Below, in pieces: positions 8,411-17,403 of a stretch of DNA of 64,000 bases; position 1 is the first letter of the stretch; every line of letters begins with the position of its first letter. The DNA is taken from NCBI RefSeq assembly GCF_014646055.1, contig NZ_BMMS01000009.1, forward strand, positions 174,679-238,678. Direction: 5' to 3'. The stretch comes from Wenjunlia tyrosinilytica. Its GTDB lineage: Bacteria > Actinomycetota > Actinomycetes > Streptomycetales > Streptomycetaceae. The translations under genes and the position numbers were made by a program. The notes under the pieces are model-generated. The model was not told the origin of the DNA and did not search any database. It worked only from the letters and a program-made list of their open reading frames with translations.

Positions 8411-9454
8411 ATGGGGAGGACACCCGGATCCGCGGCGGGCCGTGCGGCCGCGGCGCTGGCGCTCTCGCTCACCTTCGCGCTCGGCGGCACGGCCGAGGCG
8501 GCTCCCGCGCCGGAGCGGCCCCTCACCCTCGAACAGCTCCGCGCGCGGGTGGACTCCCTCTACCGTGACGCCGAGCGCGCCACCGACGCCTACAACGGCG
8601 CCCAGCAGGAGATCGTCCGCCGGCAGAAGGACATCGTCACCCTCGCCCGCGCGATCGTCGCCGCGCAAAAGCGCGTCACCACGCTCAGGACCGAGATCGG
8701 CTCGTTCGCCCGCGCGCAGTACCGCGGCTCGGGGATGTCCGCCGAGCTGGAACTGATGCTCTCCGCCGGCCCCGACGAGTACCTCGAGCGTGAGCCGCTG
8801 GTCCAAAAGGGCGCCCATGCCGCGGCGAGCGCCCTCTCCCGTTTCCGGCGGGCGAACCGCGAACTCGACGCCTACGCCAAATCCGCCACCGACCGGCTGA
8901 GCGGGCTCCAGCGGTCGCGGCGCGCCAAGGCCGCCGCGAGGAAGAGGATCATGACGCGGCTGGCCCGGGCCGAGACGCTGCTCTCCCGCCTGGAGACGCA
9001 CGAGCGGGACCGTCTCCAGCGGCTCGAGGACGAGGCCGCGCACCGCTCCCAGGTGACCTGGCTCAAGAAGACCCCGGGCGTCGGTACCCACGGCCCGGTG
9101 TCGGACGCGGCCGGGCGGGCGGTGGCGTTCGCCAAGGCGCAGCTCGGCAAGCCGTACCGGTGGGGGGCGCAGGGACCGGACGCGTTCGACTGCTCGGGGC
9201 TGACCTCGCAGGCGTGGGCGGCGGCCGGGCGGCCGATCCCGCGCACGTCCCAGGCGCAGTGGGCCGCGCTGCCGCGTGTGCCGGTCACCGGTATGCGACC
9301 GGGCGATCTGATCGTCTACTTCCACGACGCCGGCCACGTCGCCCTCTACATCGGCGGTGGAGCGGTCATCCACGCCCCCCGGCCCGGCCGCTCGATCACC
9401 GTGGCGGGCGCGGGCTCCATGCCGATCCTGGGCGTTGTCCGCCCGGACGCGTGA
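8411..9454 (+). CDS. Secreted NlpC/P60 peptidoglycan endopeptidase
   Basis: Exported cell-wall hydrolase of about 347 aa. A signal peptide (AAALALSLTFALGGTAEA) is followed by a long helical coiled-coil region (about 50-210, rich in Arg/Glu/Ala) and a C-terminal NlpC/P60 domain. Catalytic Cys261 is in DAFDCSGLTSQAW and His309 in GHVALYIGGGAVIHAPRPG. Such proteins cut D-Glu to diamino-acid bonds in stem peptides, and the coiled coil is probably autoinhibitory or a complex-binding arm, as in RipA-like proteins. The ATG at 8411 is preferred because GGGGGG lies 7 nt upstream; ATGs at 8378 and 8396 are in frame with weaker sites. Peptidoglycan cutting is inferred from family. Confidence 0.9.
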   Translation: MGRTPGSAAGRAAAALALSLTFALGGTAEAAPAPERPLTLEQLRARVDSLYRDAERATDAYNGAQQEIVRRQKDIVTLARAIVAAQKRVTTLRTEIGSFARAQYRGSGMSAELELMLSAGPDEYLEREPLVQKGAHAAASALSRFRRANRELDAYAKSATDRLSGLQRSRRAKAAARKRIMTRLARAETLLSRLETHERDRLQRLEDEAAHRSQVTWLKKTPGVGTHGPVSDAAGRAVAFAKAQLGKPYRWGAQGPDAFDCSGLTSQAWAAAGRPIPRTSQAQWAALPRVPVTGMRPGDLIVYFHDAGHVALYIGGGAVIHAPRPGRSITVAGAGSMPILGVVRPDA

Positions 9455-9468
9455 GGGGTGAGGAGTTC

Positions 9469-9537
9469 GCGGTGTCCACCGCTGGGGCGCTCGCGGTGTC
9501 CACCGCCGGGGCGCTCGCGGTGTCCACCACGGCGCCG
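9469..9537. repeat. 24-bp tandem repeat, about 2.8 copies
   Basis: Units begin at 9469, 9493 and 9517 (gcggtgtccaccgcYggggc core); the third is truncated and diverged. The repeat lies just after the NlpC/P60 stop, upstream of the PP2C gene on the same strand. Function is not evident. Confidence 0.75.
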
Positions 9538-9730
9538 ACTTCCTGTTGGGTGATGTCCTCGCGACCGGCGTGATGTTCGTCATGCCGCCGATGGTCCTGT
9601 CCGATCGCCAAATGGCGCTCCGACCACCGCATATGCCATGGGCGGCATTACGCCATGCGACCCTCTCCCGCCCCGGCGGGCGGCTAGGGTCTGCGGCAAT
9701 GCCCTCAGGGGAGCGAAGGATTTTTCGACG

Positions 9731-10999
9731 ATGACCAGCCCTGAACGGGAGATCGAACGGCTGCGGACCCCTGGCCTCGGGAGCCCGCTCCCAGCCGTGC
9801 CCAGGCAGCGCCAGGAGGAACCGGCGTCCGTGCCCGCGCAGTTCCCGCAGGACTGCCTGACGCTCCTCGTTGTCGGCGACGATCCGCAGGACGCGTTCAC
9901 CGTCGAGCAGGCGCTGGCGGCCGCGGGCACCCGGGTGCGAATACGCCGGGCCCGCAACCTCACCGAGGTGGGCCGGCTCCTCACCGACGACGTGAACTGC
10001 ATCATGCTCGATCTGGACCTGCCCGGACGCCAGGAGCTCGAGACGCTCCACGAGGTGCTGCGGCTCGCCCCGCGCACGGCGGTCCTCGGCATCACCGGCG
10101 AGGCGGACACGGGGCGCGGCGCCGAAGCGGTGCGGATCGGGGCGCAGGACTACCTCGTCAAGGGTGAGCTGGGCGGCAGCTGGCTGACCCGGGCCATCCG
10201 CTACGCGGTGGAGCGCAAAAGGGCCGACATCTCCCAGCGGCAGCTCGCCGAGTCCCGGCTCAGAGCCCGCGAGAACGCCCGCCTCGAACGCGGACTGCTG
10301 CCCAACCCCCTGCTCGGCGGCGCGGGACTGAGCTTCGCCGCCCGCTACCGCCCGGGCCGCAGCCGCTCGCTGCTCGGCGGGGACTTCTACGACACCGTCC
10401 GCTCCCCCGACGGCACCGTGCACGCGATGATCGGCGATGTCTGCGGTCACGGCCCGGACGAGGCGGCGCTCGGCGTGGAGCTGCGTATCGCCTGGCGGGC
10501 ACTGACCTTCGCCGGTATCGGCGGCGAGGAACTCCTGACAACGTTGCAACAGGTCCTCGAGGCCGAGCGCCCGGACGACGAGATCTTCGCGACGCTGTGC
10601 GCCGTGGACATCGCCCCGGACGCGCGCAGCGCCGATCTCTATCTGGCCGGCCACCCCGTTCCGCTGGTGAGCCGGGCGGGCTCAGCGCCCGAGCTGCTGC
10701 CGTACGAGGAGGGCGGTCCGGCGCTGGGCCTTCTGCCCGGCGGGCACTGGCCCCGGCGCAGGGTGGAGCTCGGCGACGCGTGGAGCCTGATGCTCTACAC
10801 GGACGGCCTGATCGAGGGCCGGGTCGGCGAGGGATCGGCGCGCCTCGGACAGGACGGCATGGTCGACGTCATCGGCCGCCTGCTCCGCGAGGGGCTGAGC
10901 GGGCAGCATCTGCTGGACGCGGCGCTGGTCGAGGTCGAGCGGCTCAACGAGGGCGTGCTCACCGACGACGTCGCGATGGTGCTGCTCGACCGCGGCTGA
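9731..10999 (+). CDS. Receiver-PP2C protein phosphatase (SpoIIE/RsbU type)
   Basis: Two-domain signalling protein of 422 aa. The N-terminal receiver (about 45-165) keeps the acidic pair (VVGDDPQD), the phosphoacceptor Asp (MLDLDLPGR), Thr (GITGEAD) and Lys (YLVKGEL). A helical linker leads to a PP2C-type domain with the metal-binding signatures LLGGDFYD, IGDVCGHGPDEA and LTDDVAMVLL. Proteins of this class dephosphorylate anti-sigma-factor antagonists, so a sigma-factor partner-switch target is likely but is not encoded nearby. The ATG at 9731 is chosen because it follows GAAGGA and begins the family-like part; the frame is open 31 codons upstream. No cognate kinase is adjacent. Confidence 0.88.
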   Translation: MTSPEREIERLRTPGLGSPLPAVPRQRQEEPASVPAQFPQDCLTLLVVGDDPQDAFTVEQALAAAGTRVRIRRARNLTEVGRLLTDDVNCIMLDLDLPGRQELETLHEVLRLAPRTAVLGITGEADTGRGAEAVRIGAQDYLVKGELGGSWLTRAIRYAVERKRADISQRQLAESRLRARENARLERGLLPNPLLGGAGLSFAARYRPGRSRSLLGGDFYDTVRSPDGTVHAMIGDVCGHGPDEAALGVELRIAWRALTFAGIGGEELLTTLQQVLEAERPDDEIFATLCAVDIAPDARSADLYLAGHPVPLVSRAGSAPELLPYEEGGPALGLLPGGHWPRRRVELGDAWSLMLYTDGLIEGRVGEGSARLGQDGMVDVIGRLLREGLSGQHLLDAALVEVERLNEGVLTDDVAMVLLDRG

Positions 11000-11082
11000 A
11001 CGACGAGCTGAACGGACCGGGGCAACAGACCGGGGCAACGGACCACGGGAACAGTCCGGCGGAACGGCCGCTCGACAAGCCC

Positions 11083-11442
11083 TTACCAGGGGCCGTACGG
11101 GCCCATGTGGTCGCCGTTGCCCCTCTTGCGTCCACCCGTGATCTGCTTGACCGCCGGACGGACGTCGACGACGTACACGATCGCGGCGATCAGGCCGATG
11201 ATCGGCAGGAAGCTGCGGATGTCGAAGCCGAAGAACCAGTCGGTGAAGGTGAACAGGCCGAGGATGATCAGCCAGAACGGCTTGGTCTGCTTGCCCGCCG
11301 CGGTGAAGGCGTCCTTGCGGCGGAAGGCCGCGTCGACGAACGCGAACAGTTTGAAGACGAAGAGTGCGAAGCCGAGAATGACCAGCCCGTCCTCGAAGCG
11401 GGGGACCAGCTGCAGCTGGCCGGCGGCCATCATCACATTCAT
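11083..11442 (-). CDS. DUF2516 membrane protein
   Basis: Small integral membrane protein of 119 aa with three predicted helices (VILGFALFVFKLFAFVDAAF; FWLIILGLFTFTDWFF; FLPIIGLIAAIVYVVDV) and a basic Gly-rich tail. It matches family DUF2516, of unknown function. The ATG at 11442 follows GGAGGA closely; ATGs at codons 4 and 5 are alternatives. It is downstream of the HbhA-like gene on the same strand. The HTH-HbhA-DUF2516 order also occurs in M. tuberculosis (Rv0474-Rv0476, from memory), which suggests a linked envelope role. Confidence 0.85.
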   Translation of the reverse strand: MNVMMAAGQLQLVPRFEDGLVILGFALFVFKLFAFVDAAFRRKDAFTAAGKQTKPFWLIILGLFTFTDWFFGFDIRSFLPIIGLIAAIVYVVDVRPAVKQITGGRKRGNGDHMGPYGPW

Positions 11443-11530
11443 CGCTCCTCCACGAACGGCCGGGCACGGCTGGACTCACCGTACCCGTGCAACGGACCGG
11501 GCACCCGTGAGGTGCCCGGTCCAGCTTCGA

Positions 11531-11580
11531 CCGTTCTGTCGCATCGGCCGTTCTGCCGCATCGGCCGTTCTGTGCCGTTG
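11531..11580. repeat. 17-bp tandem repeat, about 2.9 copies
   Basis: ccgttctgYcgcatcgg occurs at 11531 and 11548, and a degenerate third copy starts at 11565. The repeat lies between the HbhA-like stop and the DUF2516 start. The period equals that of the arrays at 455, 24731 and 50977. Confidence 0.75.
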
Positions 11581-11607
11581 CGGTGCTCCGGTCGCCCGGC
11601 CGCCCGA

Positions 11608-12162
11608 TTACTCGGCGGACTTGGCCGGGGCGGTCTTCTTGGTGGCCGGCTTGCGTGCCGGGGCCTTCTTGGCGGCGGGCTCGGACCCGGCCGCGGAAGC
11701 GGAGCCGTTCTTCTTGGTCTGCGGGTCCGGCTCGATGGCGACGGCGACGTCCTCGACCTGCTCGGCGGCGTCGCCCCGCAGGTTGTTCACGACGACACGG
11801 CCGCGCTCGGCCAGCTCGTCGTAGGCCTCGCGGGCCTTGACCGCGGCCTCGGCGGCGCGGCCGACCTGCTGGAGGGCGAAGTCCTGAGCGGAGTCACGCA
11901 GCTGCTTGACGTCGACGGACGACACGATCTCGTTGAACTTGACCTGGGCTTCCCGGGCGCGCTCGGAGACCTTCTCCGAGACGACCTTGGGGTCGGCACC
12001 GGCGCGCACCGCCGCGAACCGCTCGGGCGCCTCCGCGCGCAGCTTCTCGATGAGCACGGGTACCTCGCGGGCCTTCTCGACGCTCAGGTCGATGGTGCCG
12101 GCGACGGCGTAGAGCGGGGTGGGGTCGGTGAGGGTCTTGCGCAGGTCATCGGCGATGGCCAT
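11608..12162 (-). CDS. Heparin-binding haemagglutinin (HbhA)-like protein
   Basis: Protein of 184 aa with the HbhA layout: a short N-terminal segment (MAIADDLRKTLTDPTPLYA), a long amphipathic helix/coiled coil (about 30-125) and a Lys/Ala/Pro-rich tail (AAKKAPARKPATKKTAPAK). In mycobacteria HbhA is a surface adhesin that also affects septum and lipid-body behaviour; the Lys tail binds sulfated sugars or nucleic acid. In a soil actinomycete an adhesin role is uncertain and an envelope or nucleoid role is equally possible. Start ATG at 12162. It follows the HTH gene by 98 bp. Confidence 0.82.
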   Translation of the reverse strand: MAIADDLRKTLTDPTPLYAVAGTIDLSVEKAREVPVLIEKLRAEAPERFAAVRAGADPKVVSEKVSERAREAQVKFNEIVSSVDVKQLRDSAQDFALQQVGRAAEAAVKAREAYDELAERGRVVVNNLRGDAAEQVEDVAVAIEPDPQTKKNGSASAAGSEPAAKKAPARKPATKKTAPAKSAE

Positions 12163-12260
12163 GACGGGGGTCCTCCGTGACGTCTTGGGTGAGGGTTCTC
12201 GGGTGGGGGGATTTGGGGGATTTCGGCGGTTGGCTCAGGCGTGCGGGTCAGGCGTGCGGG

Positions 12261-12914
12261 TCAGGCGGTGGAGGCCGCGGCGGCCTCGTCGCCGCCGGCG
12301 GTCCCTTCCGCCCTGGTCGCCCTGGTCGCTTCGGTGGACCTGCGGGGCGAGCGCACGGCCCGCCCGGCCACCTTCTCGGCGACCTTCTTCGCGGTCTTCT
12401 TGGCCGCGCGCTTGACCGGTGCGACGCCGTCGCCCTCGATCGAGGGCTTGCGCGCGGTCTTCGTCGCGGTCTTCTTGACGGTCTTCTTCGCAGCGCGCTC
12501 GCGCGCGGGCGGCACGGCGGCGGTTTCGCCCGCCACCGCCTCGGCTGGGTTGTCCGGGACACCCTCCGCGAAGCCGTTCTCCTTGCGGAACGACTCATAG
12601 ATCTGGAGCAGCACCTGCTTCTGCCGCTCGTTGATCGTGGGGTCCGTCAGGATGGCGCTGTGCACCTCGAGCGCGTCGCGGTCGCGCTCGTCGAGTATGC
12701 CGGCCTGCACGTACAGGCTCTCCGCCGAGATCCGCAGTGCCTTCGCGATCTGCTGGAGGATCTCCGCGGAGGGCTTGCGCAGCCCGCGCTCGATCTGGCT
12801 CAGGTAGGGGTTGGACACCCCCGCCGCGTCGGCGAGCTGGCGCAGCGAGTACTGCGCGCTGCGGCGCTGCTCGCGGATGTACTCGCCGAGGGAGCCGACG
12901 TTGAGTGAGGCCAT
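12261..12914 (-). CDS. XRE-type HTH regulator with histone-like Lys tail
   Basis: DNA-binding protein of 217 aa. The N-terminal XRE/Cro helix-turn-helix domain (about 9-65) contains YSLRQLADAAGVSNPYLSQI and ERGLRKPSAEILQQIAKALR. A short helical region (about 75-115) follows, then a long disordered tail with Ala-Lys-Lys repeats (AAKKTVKKTATKTARK, KRAAKKTAKKVAEK) like histone H1-type proteins. A perfect palindrome 31 nt upstream of the start is a candidate autoregulatory operator. It precedes the HbhA-like gene, whose tail is also Lys/Ala-rich, so both proteins may bind nucleic acid or anionic polymers. Confidence 0.88.
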   Translation of the reverse strand: MASLNVGSLGEYIREQRRSAQYSLRQLADAAGVSNPYLSQIERGLRKPSAEILQQIAKALRISAESLYVQAGILDERDRDALEVHSAILTDPTINERQKQVLLQIYESFRKENGFAEGVPDNPAEAVAGETAAVPPARERAAKKTVKKTATKTARKPSIEGDGVAPVKRAAKKTAKKVAEKVAGRAVRSPRRSTEATRATRAEGTAGGDEAAAASTA

Positions 12915-12944
12915 GTCCTCGATACTGCACGCTCGTGCTAACTA

Positions 12945-12965
12945 TTGCAAGCGAACCGCTTGCAA
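12945..12965. promoter_or_regulatory. Perfect palindrome upstream of the HTH gene (candidate operator)
   Basis: TTGCAAGCG (12945-12953), a 3-nt spacer (AAC) and CGCTTGCAA (12957-12965) form a perfect 9-bp inverted repeat. It overlaps the expected promoter of the HTH gene (start 12914) and contains TTGC, which could act as a -35 element. Autoregulation is an inference. Confidence 0.65.
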
Positions 12966-12993
12966 CGGTGCTGTTTCAGCCAGATGACGTAGC

Positions 12994-13014
12994 GCGTCAG
13001 GGAACTCCTGACGC
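12994..13014. terminator. Inverted repeat, possible terminator
   Basis: GCGTCAGG (12994-13001), a 5-nt loop and CCTGACGC (13007-13014). It sits downstream of the decayed TetR gene on the minus strand and may be its terminator, separating it from the HTH promoter. Confidence 0.5.
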
Positions 13015-13148
13015 CCCGCCGGACACGGATGGCCCAAGCGAAGCCGCAGCTCAGAGCCCCGCACCAGGCCACCCGGAAAGCCGAGCCGGACCATCGAGGA
13101 CCGCCTGGCGGTCTGCGCCGGGGCATCCATGCGCCGACGCCGGCCCCG

Positions 13149-13207
13149 CTGTCCGCCGGCCCACTGTCCGCCTGCCCGCTGTCCGCCTGCCCACTGTCCG
13201 AGGGCGG
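13149..13207. repeat. 15-bp tandem repeat, about 3.9 copies
   Basis: Units start at 13149, 13164 and 13179 (ctgtccgccYgcccR), with a partial unit from 13194. The array abuts the 3' end of the decayed TetR gene. Confidence 0.75.
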
Positions 13208-13788
13208 CACGCACCGCGTTCGCGGCGCAGGCGCCCGCGGCAGGCATGGGCTCCGGCCTCCTTCCTGGCCGCCCGGGCCAGCATGAGCGCACCCTCCAGC
13301 AGGGCGATCGTGGAAATGCTCAAGCTCCGGGCCCCCTCCTACGGGATGCCCGCGGCGGCGTACCGCTCGGCCGGCGCCGCGATCCACGTCTCGAACACCT
13401 GCGCCGTGGCCGGCCGCAGCGGCTCGTTCGTACCCGCCACCTCCAGGGCGACCGTCCCGATCGGGCAGGCGTCGGTGTGGTGCGTCTCCGCCAGGACCCG
13501 CGCCGCGCCCGCGAAACAGTCCTCGATCCCCGCGACCGCGTCCGACGCCGCGTCGATGACCGCGGTCACCAGCTCCAGATACCTGGCCCCGGACCAGCGG
13601 ACGACCTCCCCGCCGAGCTGTTCCTTGCCGCCGGGGAAGAAGGGGTACAGCGAGCCGAACGGAGCCTGCGCCTCGGCCACGACCTGCTTCATCCCGGTGC
13701 CGGTGAAGCCCCGGCGGCGGAAGGGCTCCGCCCGCGGCATCCATGATCCGCTGCCTGGTGCCGACCGCGCCGGCGTCGCTCCTGCCAT
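13194..13788 (-). pseudogene. Decayed TetR-family regulator
   Basis: A TetR protein can be read only by changing frame. After ATG 13788 (GGGGAGG site upstream) the start of the HTH domain (GTRQRIMDAA) lies in another frame; the original frame then resumes (AEPFRRRGFTGTGMKQVVAE, YPFFPGGKEQL) through the ligand domain to about 13340. The end (LSISTIALLEGALMLARAA, then AAGACAANAVRAALGQ) needs two more shifts. At least three frame changes are needed, so a normal repressor is unlikely. It is divergent from the alpha/beta hydrolase at 13919, probably its former target. A tandem repeat has grown at its 3' end. Sequencing error cannot be excluded for single sites. Confidence 0.75.
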
Positions 13789-13918
13789 CACTGCCTCCCC
13801 TGGGACCGCTCCTCCCAGCCCAGCGCTGGAGCGATCTGTCCAATACGATCCGTCACCACCGAGCAGGCGGTGAACACGGCACGACGAATACGGCAGGACG
13901 CACGGGGAGGAGAGCTCG

Positions 13919-14755
13919 ATGCCCACCACGGAACTGAGCGCCGGAGTCCTCGAGTACGAGGACACGGGAGGCGACGGCCCGGTCGTGGTCCTCCTCCACG
14001 GGCTCGCGATGGACGGCTCCTACTGGCGCAAGGTCGTTCCCGAGCTGAGCCCGGACCACCGCGTCGTCGTCCCGACGCTTCCCCTGGGCAGCCACCGCGT
14101 TCCCATGCGGCCGGACGCCGATCTGTCCTCGCGGGGCATCGGCCGTCTGCAGGCCGAGTTCCTGGAGCGCCTGGACCTGCGGGACGTCACCCTCGTCGGC
14201 AGCGACTCCGGGCTCTTCCAGTTCGCCGCACCCCTCGCCCGCGACCGCGTCGCCCGCCTGGTGGTCACTTCCTGCGAGGCCTTCGAGAACTTCCCACCCG
14301 GCCTGCCCGGCAGGGCCATCCACCTCGCCTCCAAGATCCCCGGCGGCATCGCCGCGGTCGCCGCCTCGCTGCGCCTTCGGCCGCTGCGCCGCACCCCGGC
14401 GACGCTGGGGCGCATGACGAAGCGGCCCATCCCTCACGAGGTCACCGACCGGTGGTTCCAGCCGCTCATCGGCGACCCGGACATCCGCCGCGACCTGACC
14501 AGATACCTCAGGTCCGTACGCCCCGGCGACATGCTGGAGGCGGCCGAGGGCCTGCGCACCTTCGACCGGCCGGCCCTCGTGGTGTGGGCGGGCGAGGACC
14601 GCTGCATGCCGCTCGCGCACGGCCGGCGGCTGGCGGATCTGCTCCCGAACGCCCGGCTCGTGGAGATCGCGGACAGCGGGACCTTCCTGCCGGAGGACCA
14701 GCCCGTCGCCCTCGCCCGAGCGATCCGCGAGTTCACCGAGAAGCCGCTGGCCTGA
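13919..14755 (+). CDS. Alpha/beta hydrolase-fold protein, atypical catalytic residues
   Basis: Cytoplasmic protein of 278 aa with an alpha/beta hydrolase fold. The oxyanion-region HG is in [15 protein letters not shown]. The nucleophile elbow reads VGSDSGLFQ, placing Asp96 where serine hydrolases have Ser; epoxide hydrolases and dehalogenases use Asp there. The acid region is [11 protein letters not shown]. The expected catalytic His position reads [11 protein letters not shown], i.e. Thr255. The protein may therefore be non-hydrolytic or use another residue. The ATG follows GGGAGGAGAGCTCG. It is divergent from the decayed TetR gene and ends in a hairpin (14757-14783). Confidence 0.8.
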   Translation: MPTTELSAGVLEYEDTGGDGPVVVLLHGLAMDGSYWRKVVPELSPDHRVVVPTLPLGSHRVPMRPDADLSSRGIGRLQAEFLERLDLRDVTLVGSDSGLFQFAAPLARDRVARLVVTSCEAFENFPPGLPGRAIHLASKIPGGIAAVAASLRLRPLRRTPATLGRMTKRPIPHEVTDRWFQPLIGDPDIRRDLTRYLRSVRPGDMLEAAEGLRTFDRPALVVWAGEDRCMPLAHGRRLADLLPNARLVEIADSGTFLPEDQPVALARAIREFTEKPLA

Positions 14756-14756
14756 A

Positions 14757-14783
14757 GCGGTCGCGGGCGTGTTGCCCGACCGC
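14757..14783 (+). terminator. Hairpin after the alpha/beta hydrolase
   Basis: GCGGTCGCGGGC (14757-14768) pairs with GCCCGACCGC (14774-14783), with a bulge and a 5-nt loop. It starts 2 nt past the stop codon. Confidence 0.55.
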
Positions 14784-14864
14784 CGCCTCCCCCACCGGCG
14801 AGACAATCGGGGGCGCACCCCTGCACAATGCACCACAAGCTCAGGGAGAAGGCGGAACAGCATC

Positions 14865-17285
14865 GTGACGACGGCAACGGCGGCCACCACGGCCATCCAC
14901 CGCAGGATCGCCGAGGAACTCGGCGTGCGCGAAGGGCAGGTGACGGCGGCCGTCGACCTGCTCGACGGCGGGGCCACGGTCCCGTTCATCGCCCGCTACC
15001 GCAAGGAGGCGACCGGCACCCTCGACGACACGCAGCTGCGCACCCTCGAGGAACGGCTGCGCTACCTGCGCGAGTTGGAGGAGCGGCGCACCGCCGTGCT
15101 CGACTCGATCCGCGCGCAGGGCAAGCTCGACGAGGCGCTCGAGGCGCAGATCCTCGCCGCCGACTCCAAGGCGCGGCTGGAGGACATCTACCTGCCGTTC
15201 AAGCCCAAGCGCCGCACCAAGGCGCAGATCGCCCGCGAGGCCGGGCTGGAGCCGCTGGCGGACCGGCTCCTCACCGATCCGTCGAACGATCCCCAGGCGG
15301 CCGCCGCCTCCTTCGTGGACGAGGACAAGGGCGTCGCCGACGCAGCCGCCGCGCTCGAAGGAGCGAGGGCGATCCTCGTGGAGCGGTTCGCGGAGGACGC
15401 CGACCTCGTCGGTGAGCTGCGTGAGCGCATGTGGGAGCGCGGACGGCTCGTGGCCAAGGTGCGTGAGGGCAAGGAGGAGGCGGGCGCGAAGTTCGCGGAC
15501 TACTTCGACTTCGCGGAGCCGTTCACCAAGCTCCCCTCGCACCGCATCCTCGCGATGTTCCGCGGGGAGAAGGAGGAGGTCCTCGACCTCACCCTGGAGC
15601 CGACGGAGTCGGACGAGGACGAGGCCGCCACCGGCTACGAGATCCGGATCGCCTCGCGCTTCGGCGTCGCCGACCACGGGCGGCCCGCAGACCGCTGGCT
15701 CGGCGACACGGTCCGCTGGGCCTGGCGCACCCGCGTCCTGGTCCGGCTCGGCCTGGACCTGCGGACGCGGCTGCGGCAGGAGGCCGAGGACGAGGCCGTG
15801 CGCGTCTTCGCGGCGAACCTGCGCGACCTCCTGCTCGCCGCCCCCGCCGGAACCCGCGCCACGATGGGCCTCGACCCGGGCTTCCGCACCGGCGTGAAGG
15901 TGGCCGTGGTGGACGACACCGGCAAGGTCGTCGCCACCGAGACCGTCTACCCGCACGTCCCGCAGCGGCGCTGGGACGAGTCGATCGCCGTCCTCGAACG
16001 CCTCGCCCGCGAGCACCGTGTGGACCTGATCGCCATCGGCAACGGCACCGCGTCCCGGGAGACCGACAAGCTGGCCGCCGACCTGATCAAGGCGCACCCG
16101 CAGCTGAAGCTCACCAAGGCCGTCGTCTCCGAGGCGGGCGCCTCGGTGTACTCCGCCTCCGCGTTCGCCTCGCAGGAACTGCCCGAGCTGGACGTGTCGC
16201 TGCGCGGCGCGGTCTCCATCGCCCGCCGTCTCCAGGACCCGCTCGCGGAGCTGGTGAAGATCGACCCCAAGTCGATCGGTGTCGGGCAGTACCAGCACGA
16301 TCTGTCCGAGCTGAAGCTGTCCCGTTCGCTGGACGCCGTGGTCGAGGACTGCGTGAACGGCGTCGGCGTGGACGTCAACACCGCCTCCGCTCCCCTGCTG
16401 ACCCGGGTGTCCGGCATCGGCGCGGGACTGGCGGAGAACATCGTGCGGCACCGTGACACCAACGGCCCGTTCCGCTCCCGCAAGGCGCTCAAGGAGGTGC
16501 CGCGCCTGGGCGCCAAGGCGTTCGAGCAGTGCGCGGGCTTCCTGCGCATCCCGGACGGCGACGACCCGCTCGACGCCTCCAGCGTGCACCCGGAGGCGTA
16601 CCCGGTGGTGCGGCGGATCCTCCTGACGACCGGTGGCGGGCTCAAGGAGCTGATCGGCAACGACCGGGTGCTGAAGTCGCTGAAGCCCACGGACTTCGTG
16701 GACACCACCTTCGGTCTGCCGACCGTGACCGACATCCTCAAGGAGCTGGAGAAGCCGGGTCGCGACCCGCGTCCGGCGTTCAGGACCGCCGAGTTCAAGG
16801 AGGGCGTCGACAAGATCGGCGACCTGGAGCCGGGCATGCTCCTGGAGGGCGTGGTGACGAATGTGGCCGCGTTCGGCGCGTTCGTGGACGTCGGCGTCCA
16901 CCAGGACGGCCTGGTGCACGTCTCCGCCATGGCGAAGACATTCGTCAAGGACCCGCGTGACGTGGTCAAACCGGGCGACATCGTGCGGGTGAAGGTGCTG
17001 GACGTGGATGTGCCGCGCAAGCGCATCTCGCTGACGCTGCGCCTTGACGAGGAGACCGGGCGCGGGGACCGGCCGGACCGCGGAGGCCGTGGCGGCCGGG
17101 GCGAGCGCGGAGGCCGGGGCGAGCAGCGGGGCGAGCGTGGAAGGGGCGGCGGGAACGGCGGCGGGGGCAGCGGCAGCGGCGGGAACCGCACGCCGAGGCC
17201 GCGCGGCTCGAACTCCAACACCGGCTCGGGCGGAGGCGGCGCCCTCGCCGACGCCCTGCGCCGGGCGGGCCTGGTCAAGGACTAG
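14865..17285 (+). CDS. tex: Tex-family S1 RNA-binding transcription accessory protein
   Basis: Nucleic-acid-binding protein of about 806 aa. In order: Tex N-terminal helical domain ([20 protein letters not shown] near 40-60), YqgF/RNase H-like domain ([17 protein letters not shown]), helix-hairpin-helix region ([20 protein letters not shown]) and an S1 domain (about 653-722). A tail of about 80 residues rich in Gly/Arg/Asp follows, resembling RGG boxes. Tex proteins bind RNA and RNA polymerase and affect transcription fidelity and expression of some virulence or secretion genes. GTG 14865 is chosen at the first family-like residues ([20 protein letters not shown]); the frame is open to 14769. 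Confidence 0.93.
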   Translation: MTTATAATTAIHRRIAEELGVREGQVTAAVDLLDGGATVPFIARYRKEATGTLDDTQLRTLEERLRYLRELEERRTAVLDSIRAQGKLDEALEAQILAADSKARLEDIYLPFKPKRRTKAQIAREAGLEPLADRLLTDPSNDPQAAAASFVDEDKGVADAAAALEGARAILVERFAEDADLVGELRERMWERGRLVAKVREGKEEAGAKFADYFDFAEPFTKLPSHRILAMFRGEKEEVLDLTLEPTESDEDEAATGYEIRIASRFGVADHGRPADRWLGDTVRWAWRTRVLVRLGLDLRTRLRQEAEDEAVRVFAANLRDLLLAAPAGTRATMGLDPGFRTGVKVAVVDDTGKVVATETVYPHVPQRRWDESIAVLERLAREHRVDLIAIGNGTASRETDKLAADLIKAHPQLKLTKAVVSEAGASVYSASAFASQELPELDVSLRGAVSIARRLQDPLAELVKIDPKSIGVGQYQHDLSELKLSRSLDAVVEDCVNGVGVDVNTASAPLLTRVSGIGAGLAENIVRHRDTNGPFRSRKALKEVPRLGAKAFEQCAGFLRIPDGDDPLDASSVHPEAYPVVRRILLTTGGGLKELIGNDRVLKSLKPTDFVDTTFGLPTVTDILKELEKPGRDPRPAFRTAEFKEGVDKIGDLEPGMLLEGVVTNVAAFGAFVDVGVHQDGLVHVSAMAKTFVKDPRDVVKPGDIVRVKVLDVDVPRKRISLTLRLDEETGRGDRPDRGGRGGRGERGGRGEQRGERGRGGGNGGGGSGSGGNRTPRPRGSNSNTGSGGGGALADALRRAGLVKD

Positions 17286-17403
17286 CGGACGCCGGAGGGC
17301 GCCTTCCGGTGCCCGGAGGGCGGTGGAGCCGGTAACCGCGTGCGACCGCGCCCGAATCGAAAACCACTGGACAGTGGATCACCGCGGCCCTTTATCGTGC
17401 GCC

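Noticed and set aside
7439..10654. Very long open frame on the minus strand (over 1000 codons)
   Set aside because: It runs antisense to three well-supported genes (methyltransferase, NlpC/P60, PP2C), has Arg/Ala/Gly-heavy composition and no domain; it is a GC-skew shadow.
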